From: an uncultured Christensenella sp.
GTDB taxonomy: Bacteria; Bacillota_A; Clostridia; Christensenellales; Borkfalkiaceae
Direction: 5' to 3'
Length of the DNA: 64,000 nt
Assembly: GCA_910579295.1 (NCBI GenBank)
Contig: CAJTTC010000008.1
Coordinates: forward strand, 1 to 64,000
The notes under the pieces were generated by a model. It was not told where the DNA came from, did no database searches, and saw only the letters and a program-made list of their open reading frames with translations. This document shows positions 56,898 through 64,000 of the stretch, piece by piece. The position numbers and the translations under genes were made by a program. Position 1 is the first letter of the stretch. Each line of letters begins with the position of its first letter.

Positions 56898-57511
56898 AAC
56901 GCATCGCTGTATTTGCAAGCGGCGGCGGCACGGACTTTCAGTCGGTAATTGACGCCAACGCCGGAGAGAATTTCTGCGAGATAGCCTGTCTTATCGCCTC
57001 CAAGGACGGTATAGGCGCGATAGACAGGGCAAAGGCGCACGGCATAAAGACGGCGGTTTTTGCAAAAAAAGATTATCCCGATTTGGAGAAGCTGTACGCC
57101 GAGCTCACCTACCTTTTGAATATAAACCGAATTGATTACATAGTGCTTGCGGGTTGGCTGAAAATCATACCCGAAAGCTTTATAAGGGCGTTCGAGGACA
57201 AAATAATAAATATTCACCCGTCGCTTATTCCCGCCTTTTGCGGCGCGGGAATGTACGGGCTTAACGTGCATAAAGCCGTGTTGGAATACGGCGCAAAGGT
57301 TTCGGGCTGTACGGTGCATTTTGTAAACGAAGTGCCCGACGGCGGCGCGATAATTGCTCAGACTGCGGTAGAGGTTAAAGAAAACGACACTCCCGAAAGT
57401 CTGCAAGCGCGCATTTTGGAAAGGGAACACGAGCTGTTGCCCTACTGCGTTAAAAAGCTGTGCGAGGGCAAAATCGTAAAAGACGGAAGAACGGTTACAA
57501 TAAGAAATTAA
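56894..57511 (+). CDS. purN: Phosphoribosylglycinamide formyltransferase
   Basis: A 205-residue GAR transformylase using 10-formyl-tetrahydrofolate. Motifs: IAVFASGGGTDFQSVIDA near residues 4-21, INIHPSLIPAF near 105-115 with the catalytic His, and SGCTVHFVNEVPDGGAIIAQ near 137-156. The start is TTG overlapping the purM stop; the conserved N-terminus supports it. Confidence 0.95.
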   Translation: MKRIAVFASGGGTDFQSVIDANAGENFCEIACLIASKDGIGAIDRAKAHGIKTAVFAKKDYPDLEKLYAELTYLLNINRIDYIVLAGWLKIIPESFIRAFEDKIINIHPSLIPAFCGAGMYGLNVHKAVLEYGAKVSGCTVHFVNEVPDGGAIIAQTAVEVKENDTPESLQARILEREHELLPYCVKKLCEGKIVKDGRTVTIRN

Positions 57512-57533
57512 TTTTTTTGGAGAATATAGATTT

Positions 57534-59153
57534 ATGGAAATGAAGAAGAGGGCGCTTGTTTCGGTTTCGGACAAGGCGTGCGTAGTTGAGTTTTGCAAAG
57601 GCTTGGTTGAAAACGGTTTTGAAATAATTTCGACGGGCGGCACGGCTAAGGCTTTGAAAGAGGCGGGGCTTAAAGTCATCGGTATATCGGAAATTACGGG
57701 CTTCCCCGAGTGTCTGGACGGCAGAGTTAAAACATTGCACCCCAACGTGCACGCGGGACTTTTGGCTATGCGTTCCAATCCCGAGCATATGGCTCAGCTT
57801 GAAAAGCTCAACATCAACACCATTGATATCGTCTGTGTAAATTTATATCCCTTCAAGGCAACCTTAGCTAAGGGGGCGGACTTTGCCGAATGTATCGAAA
57901 ATATAGATATAGGCGGTCCTACAATGATAAGGGCGGCGGCGAAAAATTATCAGGACGTAGCCGTTATCGTTGACCCTAAGGACTATGACAAAGTGCTTGC
58001 CGAGCTGAAAAACGGCGGAGTAACTCTGCAAACAAAAAAATATTTGCAGTACAAGGTGTTTGCGCATACCGCTGTTTACGACAGTCTTATATCAAATTAT
58101 CTCGCTTCACAGTTGGGTATAGAGTATCCCGACAGCGTAACCTTTGCTTACGAAAAGGCTCAGGAAATGCGTTACGGCGAAAACCCTCAGCAATCGGCTG
58201 TTTTCTATAAGGAGGAGTTCCCCCGCAAGGGCAGTCTGGCTACGGCCAAACAGCTCTGGGGCAAGGAGCTTTCCTATAACAATATCAACGACGCAAACGG
58301 CGCGTTGGAGCTTTTAAAGGAGTTCGGTTCAATTCCCGCAGTAGTTGCCTGCAAGCACGCAAATCCCTGCGGAGTCGGCACGGGCAAAGATATTCACGAA
58401 GCGTATCTGCGCGCTTACAATTCCGACCCCGTATCGGTGTTCGGCGGCATACTCGCAATCAACGGCGAGGTGGACGAAGCGACGGCGACCGAAATCAATA
58501 AAATATTCATAGAAATCGTAATGGCGCCGTCCTATTCCCAAAAGGCTCTCGAAATTCTTGAACAGAAAAAGAATATCCGTCTTTTGGTAATCGACGACAT
58601 ATCCGCGAGAAGAGAGGCTTCGGCTAAGGATATGAAAAAGGTTTACGGCGGCTTGCTTGTTCAGCAATACGACGAATGTCTTATCAAGGGCGAGGATATG
58701 AAACTGTTCTCAACCAAGGCGGACGTAGAGGAGAGCGTGTTGCCGAGCGGGAAAACCAAGACGGTTTACGGTTGCGGCGTAGTTACCGACCGTGCGCCCA
58801 CGAAAGAGGAAATCGAGGCGCTTATGTTCAATTGGCGCGTTGTAAAGCATACAAAGTCTAACGCTATTGTTATCGGTAAAGCGGGCAGAACGACGGGTAT
58901 CGGTATGGGTCAGACAAACCGTATCTGGGCGGCTCAGCAGGCTATTGCGCATGCGGGCGCGGAGGCTAAGGGGTCTGTAATGGCTTCCGACGCTTTCTTC
59001 CCGTTCCCCGACTGCGTAGAGGAATGTGTGAAGGCGGGCATTACGGCAATTATTCAGCCCGGCGGTTCAATTCAGGACAAGGCTTCGGTCGAGGCTTGCA
59101 ATGCGGCGGGTATAGCAATGGTGTTTGTCGGCGACAGGCACTTCAAGCACTGA
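57534..59153 (+). CDS. purH: Bifunctional AICAR transformylase/IMP cyclohydrolase
   Basis: A 539-residue enzyme completing IMP. The N-terminal cyclohydrolase (MGS-like) has VSVSDKACVVEFCKGL near residues 10-25, STGGTAKAL near 37-45, and DGRVKTLHPNVHAGLL near 64-79. The transformylase has RYGENPQQSAVFY near 210-222 and ACKHANPCGVGTG near 270-282 with the catalytic Lys-His. It is longer than the typical 510 but in frame throughout. RBS GGAG; a second ATG 6 bases on is an alternative start. Confidence 0.96.
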   Translation: MEMKKRALVSVSDKACVVEFCKGLVENGFEIISTGGTAKALKEAGLKVIGISEITGFPECLDGRVKTLHPNVHAGLLAMRSNPEHMAQLEKLNINTIDIVCVNLYPFKATLAKGADFAECIENIDIGGPTMIRAAAKNYQDVAVIVDPKDYDKVLAELKNGGVTLQTKKYLQYKVFAHTAVYDSLISNYLASQLGIEYPDSVTFAYEKAQEMRYGENPQQSAVFYKEEFPRKGSLATAKQLWGKELSYNNINDANGALELLKEFGSIPAVVACKHANPCGVGTGKDIHEAYLRAYNSDPVSVFGGILAINGEVDEATATEINKIFIEIVMAPSYSQKALEILEQKKNIRLLVIDDISARREASAKDMKKVYGGLLVQQYDECLIKGEDMKLFSTKADVEESVLPSGKTKTVYGCGVVTDRAPTKEEIEALMFNWRVVKHTKSNAIVIGKAGRTTGIGMGQTNRIWAAQQAIAHAGAEAKGSVMASDAFFPFPDCVEECVKAGITAIIQPGGSIQDKASVEACNAAGIAMVFVGDRHFKH

Positions 59154-59228
59154 TATAAAAACGCAATAAGGAGTTTGCAATTGAATTTTAGCAAATTCCA
59201 AATTAAATAATTTATAAAACGAAAGCAT

Positions 59229-60509
59229 ATGAAAGTTTTAGTTATAGGAAACGGCGGAAGAGAACACGCTGTGTTGCAGGCGCTTAAAAAGAGCGCTAAG
59301 GTAGATAAGCTGTATTGTATGAAGGGCAATGCGGGTACGGCGGAGATTGCCGAAAACGTAAACGTCGACTATATGAACGTTGACGCGGTAGTCGGGTTTG
59401 CGCTCGACAATCCGCAGATTGACTACTACGTGGTAACTCCCGACGACCCCTTGGCGATAGGGCTTGTCGACGCGCTCGAAAAAATCGGCAAGCGCTGTTT
59501 CGGACCAAATAAGGCGGCGGCGCAGATTGAGGCGAGCAAGGCGTTTGCAAAGGAGCTGATGCACAAGTACGGCATACCCACGGCGAAGTCGCAGACGTTC
59601 GATAATTACGGCGAAGCTCTCGAATACGTAAGAAAAGAGGGCGCGCCAATCGTGTTAAAGGCGGACGGACTTGCTCTCGGCAAGGGCGTGCTCGTCTGTG
59701 AAACGTTAAAGCAAGCCGAAGAGGGTTTAAAGGAAATAATGCTTGACAGGGCGTTCGGCGCGGCGGGCAATAAAATAGTTATCGAAGAATGTATGCGCGG
59801 ATTAAAATATACCCCCGGCGAAGAGGTTTCCGTGCTGTGCTTTACCGACGGCAAGACAATCGTTCCTATGATAACGTCGTGCGATCACAAGCGCGCTTCC
59901 GACGGCGACAAGGGGCTGAATACGGGCGGTATGGGTACCTTTTCGCCCTGTCCGTTCTGGACGGCGGAGCTTGAAAAAGAGGTATATGACACGATACTTT
60001 TACCCACGGTAAAGGCAATGAGCGCCGAGGGCAGACCGTTTAAAGGCTGTCTGTATTTCGGGCTTATGCGCACCGACAAGGGTATGAAGGTCGTTGAATA
60101 CAACTCGCGCTTCGGCGATCCCGAAACGCAGGTCGTTCTGCCTATGTTAAAGACCGATTTAATGGAAATATTCGAAGCTGTCACGGACGAAAGACTCGAC
60201 CAAATCAAAATCGAATGGGAAGAGGGCGCGTGCGTGTGCGTAGTGCTTGCCAGCGGCGGTTATCCCACGCACTATCAGAAGGGCAAGGAGATAACGGTCG
60301 GCGACGTGGGCGACTGTCAGATTATACATGCGGGCACGGCGATTAAGGACGGCAAGCTTGTAACAAACGGCGGCAGAGTGCTCGGCGTGGTTGCAAAGGG
60401 CAAGACGACGGACGAGGCGCGGACTAAGGCGTACGCCGCTGTTAAAAATATTAAGTGGGAAGGAATGAGCTACCGCACGGATATAGGCGTTAAATACCGC
60501 GAGGGTTAA
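59229..60509 (+). CDS. purD: Phosphoribosylamine--glycine ligase
   Basis: A 426-residue ATP-grasp GAR synthetase. Motifs: KVLVIGNGGREHAVLQAL near residues 2-19, VLKADGLALGKGVLVC near 140-155, DHKRASDGDKGLNTGGMGTFSP near 219-240 (partial), and EYNSRFGDPETQVVLP near 296-311. RBS GAAAG. The 75 bp before it contain an imperfect hairpin, but no other feature. Confidence 0.97.
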   Translation: MKVLVIGNGGREHAVLQALKKSAKVDKLYCMKGNAGTAEIAENVNVDYMNVDAVVGFALDNPQIDYYVVTPDDPLAIGLVDALEKIGKRCFGPNKAAAQIEASKAFAKELMHKYGIPTAKSQTFDNYGEALEYVRKEGAPIVLKADGLALGKGVLVCETLKQAEEGLKEIMLDRAFGAAGNKIVIEECMRGLKYTPGEEVSVLCFTDGKTIVPMITSCDHKRASDGDKGLNTGGMGTFSPCPFWTAELEKEVYDTILLPTVKAMSAEGRPFKGCLYFGLMRTDKGMKVVEYNSRFGDPETQVVLPMLKTDLMEIFEAVTDERLDQIKIEWEEGACVCVVLASGGYPTHYQKGKEITVGDVGDCQIIHAGTAIKDGKLVTNGGRVLGVVAKGKTTDEARTKAYAAVKNIKWEGMSYRTDIGVKYREG

Positions 60510-60514
60510 TAAAT

Positions 60515-63500
60515 ATGATATACAGAATTTTTGTTGAAAAGAAAGATAATTTGCAGGCGAAAAAGGTTGCCGAGGACATACATAATCTCTTAAAGATTGA
60601 CGTGAAAGACGTGCGTCAGCTTATTCGTTACGACGTCGAAAAGATAACCAAAGCCGAATTCCACGCCGCTGTTCCGTGCGTGTTCTCCGAGCCGCCCGTC
60701 GACGACGTGTACCTTGAAGAGGTGGAAATTCCCGACGACTATAAAGTGTTTGCCGTTGCGTACCTTACGGGGCAATACGATCAGCGGGCGGACAGCGCGG
60801 CGCAGTGCGTTCAGCTTTTAACGCAAAAGGAGCGTCCGCTTATAAAGTGCGCTACGGTTTACGCGATAAAGGGCGTAAATCAGACTCAGCTTGCAAAGAT
60901 TAAAAAGCACCTTATAAACCCCGTGGAGAGCGAGGAGGTCGGGCTTGAAAAACCCGAAAGCTTAGCGCACGTTGCTCTCGCGGTCGAGGACGTAAAGGAC
61001 GTTGACGGCTTTACGGCTATGACGGACAAGCAGATTGCAGACTACCATTCAAAGATGGGCTTGGCGATGTCGGTTGAGGACTTGGCGTTCGTTCGTGACT
61101 ACTTTATCAAAGAGGGGCGCAATCCGACCGAAACCGAAATAAAGGTAATAGACACGTATTGGTCTGACCATTGCAGGCATACAACGTTTGCAACAGAGCT
61201 TACGGACGTCGTTGTCAAGAGCGATAATCCTCACATTAACGCGGCGTTGCAGGAATATAAGGGGCTTTTTGCCGAGTTGTACAAAAACCGTACGGATAAA
61301 TACCCCTGTCTTATGGATATAGCAACCATAGCCGTTAAAAAGCTCAAAAAGGAAGGGCTGTTGGACAATCTCGACGAGAGCGACGAAATCAACGCTTGCT
61401 CTATAAAGATTGACGCCGTTATAGACGGCAAACCCGAAAAATACACGGTAATGTTCAAAAACGAAACGCACAATCACCCTACGGAAATAGAGCCGTTCGG
61501 CGGTGCTGCTACCTGTTTGGGGGGAGCAATCCGCGACCCTCTTTCGGGCAGAACCTACGTGCTGCAGTCTATGCGCGTTACGGGGTGTTCCGACCCTACC
61601 GAGCCGATTGAAAACACCCTTGCGGGAAAGCTTCCGCAGCGCGTTATCACCAAGACTGCGGCGGCGGGCTTCTCGTCGTACGGCAATCAGATAGGACTTG
61701 CAACGGGACAGGTTGAAGAGGTTTATCACGCAGGTTTCAAGGCTAAGAGGTTGGAAACGGGCTTTGTGGTAGGCGGCGCTAAATCGGATATGATTTACCG
61801 CGAAAAGCCCGCCGAGGGGGATAAGATTATCCTTTTGGGCGGAGAGACGGGGCGCGACGGTTGCGGTGGCGCAACGGGCTCGTCGAAGGCTCACGACAAG
61901 AAGTCGGTGCAGACGTGCGGAGCGGAAGTGCAAAAGGGCAATGCGCTCACGGAGAGAAAGCTGCAAAGACTGTTCCTCAACGAAAAAGCAACCCGTATGA
62001 TTAAGAAGTGTAACGACTTCGGCGCGGGCGGCGTGTCGGTTGCAATAGGCGAGCTTGCCGACGGACTTGTAATCGAACTCGATAAAGTTCCCAAGAAATA
62101 CGAGGGGCTGTCGGGCACAGAGCTTGCCATATCCGAAAGTCAGGAAAGAATGGCGGTGGTTGTCGCCGAAGAGAACGTAGAAGCGTTTATCGCTCTTGCG
62201 GCGGAAGAGAACCTTGCCGCAACGCCCGTAGCTACCGTTACCGACGACAGAAGAATGAAGATGAATTATCGCGGTAAGGCGATTGTCGACATTTCCCGCG
62301 ACTTCCTTGATACTAACGGCGTAAAGCAGAAAATCAGCGCCGAGATAAACGACAACGTAACCGATTTCTTTGCTAAACCCGAAGTAACCGATTTCAGAAA
62401 AGCCGTTGCCGATACTCTTGCGCAACTCAACGTCTGCTCCAAAAAGGGGCTTGCCGAGATGTTCGACTCGACTATCGGCGCTAAGTCTGTGTATATGCCC
62501 TTCGGCGGCAAAAATCAGCTCACTCCCGTAATTGCCATGGCGGCTAAAATTATGGGCGGAGAAACGGACGACTGCACTGTTTCGGCTTACGGTTATAGTC
62601 CCGAGCTGTCCTCGTCGTCGCCTTTCACGGGCGCAATTTATGCGATTGTTACCTCTGTTGCAAAGGTGGTTGCGGCGGGCGGTGATTACCGCGACGTGCG
62701 CCTATCCTTGCAGGAGTTCTTTATGCGTTTAAGGGACGACCCCAAGCGTTGGGGGGTGCCTCTCGCGGCGTTGCTCGGAGCGCTTCACGCGCAACTCAAT
62801 CTAGGTCTGGGCGCAATAGGCGGCAAGGACTCTATGAGCGGTACTTTCGAGGATATAGACGTTCCTCCTACGTTGATATCGTTTGCGCTCGCACCCGCAA
62901 AGGCTTCGCAACTCATCACAAACGTGCTTAACGGAGCGGGCAAAAAGCTCTATCTTCTGCCTATGCGCAAGGACGAATGTCAGATTCCCGACTTTGAGTA
63001 CTTAAAGAAACTGTTTTTCGTAATACGCCTGAATATCGAGAACGGCAATATAGGCTTTGCGACGGTTGTTGAAAAGGGCGGCGTTGTGCCTGCCGTAATA
63101 AAGAGCTGTCTCGGTAACGGTCTGGGCTTTGACTTTACGGGCGACGAGGGGTATCTGTTTGCCGAAAGATACGGTGATATTATCGTGTCTGCGGAAGATA
63201 TCGGCAAGTTGGGTAACGATATTGTGCGTGTGCTTGTCGGCAAGTCTACGGACGGCGGGTTTACATACGGCGGCGAAAACGTAACGGTGGAAGAGGCGAC
63301 CTCGTGCTATATGGGCAAACTAGCATCAGTGTTCCCTGTAACAGCCAAGGCGGATGGCACGGTTCCCGACTGCGATTACAGCGGCGGCGCTAAGTATACC
63401 AACATATCGACGAAGATTGCCAAGCCCCGCGTGTTTATTCCTGCATTCCCCGGAACAAACTGCGAGCTCGATACGGCAAGGGCGTTCAGACTTGCGGGTG

Positions 63501-64000
63501 CTGAGCCCGAAATCCTCGTAATTAAAAACCGCACGGCGGCGGATATCGAGGAGAGCGTGCAGGCAATTATTTCTGCGATAGATAAGTCCAACATAATAGC
63601 TTTCCCCGGCGGTTTCTCGGGCGGCGACGAACCCGACGGGTCGGGCAAGTTTATTGCCACTACGTTCAAAAACCCCGCGATTGCAGAGCGAATTATGGAA
63701 CTTCTGAACAACCGCGACGGACTTGCTATCGGCATATGTAACGGTTTTCAGGCGTTAATCAAGCTCGGACTTGTACCTTACGGCAAGGTCAGCCCGCTTA
63801 CGGCAATTTCGCCCACGCTTACGTTCAACAATATTTCGCGTCACGTATCGACTATGGTAAATATCCGCGTAGCAAGCAATCTCAGTCCCTGGCTCAGCGG
63901 CTGTAACGTAGGCGACGTGTATTCCGTACCCGTATCCCACGGCGAGGGCAAAGTGGTTGCGCCCGTCGGAGAGCTTGAAAAGATGCTTGCGGGCGGTCAG
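60515..64000 (+). CDS. purL: Phosphoribosylformylglycinamidine synthase, single chain (partial)
   Basis: The frame runs 1,162 codons from ATG 60515 to the window end without a stop. It makes FGAM from FGAR using glutamine. A PurS-like N-terminus and linker come first, then the catalytic region with TYWSDHCRHTTF near residues 212-223 and FKNETHNHPTEIEPFGG near 314-330. After a second PurM-like half comes a glutamine amidotransferase domain with FPGTNCELDTARAF; nucleophile C983. This is the single-chain layout also seen in some clostridia. Only the C-terminal end of the amidotransferase domain is missing. Confidence 0.95.
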   Translation, partial: MIYRIFVEKKDNLQAKKVAEDIHNLLKIDVKDVRQLIRYDVEKITKAEFHAAVPCVFSEPPVDDVYLEEVEIPDDYKVFAVAYLTGQYDQRADSAAQCVQLLTQKERPLIKCATVYAIKGVNQTQLAKIKKHLINPVESEEVGLEKPESLAHVALAVEDVKDVDGFTAMTDKQIADYHSKMGLAMSVEDLAFVRDYFIKEGRNPTETEIKVIDTYWSDHCRHTTFATELTDVVVKSDNPHINAALQEYKGLFAELYKNRTDKYPCLMDIATIAVKKLKKEGLLDNLDESDEINACSIKIDAVIDGKPEKYTVMFKNETHNHPTEIEPFGGAATCLGGAIRDPLSGRTYVLQSMRVTGCSDPTEPIENTLAGKLPQRVITKTAAAGFSSYGNQIGLATGQVEEVYHAGFKAKRLETGFVVGGAKSDMIYREKPAEGDKIILLGGETGRDGCGGATGSSKAHDKKSVQTCGAEVQKGNALTERKLQRLFLNEKATRMIKKCNDFGAGGVSVAIGELADGLVIELDKVPKKYEGLSGTELAISESQERMAVVVAEENVEAFIALAAEENLAATPVATVTDDRRMKMNYRGKAIVDISRDFLDTNGVKQKISAEINDNVTDFFAKPEVTDFRKAVADTLAQLNVCSKKGLAEMFDSTIGAKSVYMPFGGKNQLTPVIAMAAKIMGGETDDCTVSAYGYSPELSSSSPFTGAIYAIVTSVAKVVAAGGDYRDVRLSLQEFFMRLRDDPKRWGVPLAALLGALHAQLNLGLGAIGGKDSMSGTFEDIDVPPTLISFALAPAKASQLITNVLNGAGKKLYLLPMRKDECQIPDFEYLKKLFFVIRLNIENGNIGFATVVEKGGVVPAVIKSCLGNGLGFDFTGDEGYLFAERYGDIIVSAEDIGKLGNDIVRVLVGKSTDGGFTYGGENVTVEEATSCYMGKLASVFPVTAKADGTVPDCDYSGGAKYTNISTKIAKPRVFIPAFPGTNCELDTARAFRLAGAEPEILVIKNRTAADIEESVQAIISAIDKSNIIAFPGGFSGGDEPDGSGKFIATTFKNPAIAERIMELLNNRDGLAIGICNGFQALIKLGLVPYGKVSPLTAISPTLTFNNISRHVSTMVNIRVASNLSPWLSGCNVGDVYSVPVSHGEGKVVAPVGELEKMLAGGQ

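Noticed and set aside
56750..57778. Minus-strand frame of 342 codons across purM, purN and purH
   Set aside because: It is antisense to three well-supported genes and shows no protein-like motif.
61049..62425. Long minus-strand open frame of 458 codons
   Set aside because: It lies antisense inside purL, which has clear catalytic motifs; it arises from GC-rich codon bias and has no ribosome-binding site or recognisable protein.

Overview
The window looks like a chromosomal segment of an uncultured, anaerobic, spore-forming Clostridia-type Firmicute. The evidence is a sporulation set (a sigH-like sigma factor, cwlD, yabP, yabQ), Firmicute-style gene order (mrnC-rlmB-sigH; yabP-yabQ-divIC), clear Shine-Dalgarno sites on most genes, near-consensus TTGACA-N17-TATAAT promoters, and oxygen-defence enzymes typical of anaerobes (reverse rubrerythrin, flavodiiron protein). 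I cannot name a genus. No rRNA, CRISPR array, insertion sequence or phage module was seen.

Layout. 1-2.8 kb: rpsO and pnp. 2.9-11.1 kb: cwlD on the minus strand, diverging from a long plus-strand run of mrnC, rlmB, sigH-like, dnaX, ybaB, recR, gpsA and typA. 11.1-13.1 kb: a frameshifted small ORF, then yabP, yabQ, divIC-like and a Ppx/GppA protein. 13.1-17 kb: ilvE (minus) divergent from recX-birA-nnr. 17-23.6 kb: a yybP-ykoY (Mn2+) riboswitch with an intrinsic terminator ahead of a CaCA cation exchanger; a mazF toxin without antitoxin; lspA-rluD; a small membrane protein; der-plsY; a PH-like membrane protein. 23.7-29.3 kb: an aconitase-family hydratase, a Cys-rich lipoprotein, and an operon with a structured leader encoding a TM1266-family regulator plus a complete NitT/TauT-like ABC importer. 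29.3-33.5 kb: ychF, argS, gph and reverse rubrerythrin. 33.5-37.2 kb: an AT-richer accessory stretch with a lipoprotein, an XRE repressor with an operator array facing a DUF4234/SHOCT membrane protein, a repeat-like element, a Cys/Gly/Asn/Ser-rich repeat protein with a sigma-K-like promoter, and an unknown membrane protein. 37.2-43 kb: a BrkB-type protein, two degV genes, ridA-ilvA, tRNA-Ser(CGA) and an AEC transporter. 43.1-51.6 kb: a SPOR-like protein, thyA-folA, gdhA, proBA, a broken AEC gene, a flavodiiron protein, mscL and a DUF1294 protein. 51.6-64 kb: a purine operon purE, purC, purF-like, purF, purM, purN, purH, purD and purL (purL runs off the end).

Working together: the purine operon covers most of PRPP-to-IMP, and purF is duplicated with the upstream copy lacking the glutaminase cysteine. 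gdhA makes glutamate and proBA consumes it; their promoters share a TTATGCAAA element. thyA-folA form a dTMP/folate pair. Several single genes (recX, lspA, the PH-like protein, the AEC transporter, perhaps the SPOR-like gene) have a -10 box 6-7 nt before the start codon and no Shine-Dalgarno, which predicts leaderless mRNAs.
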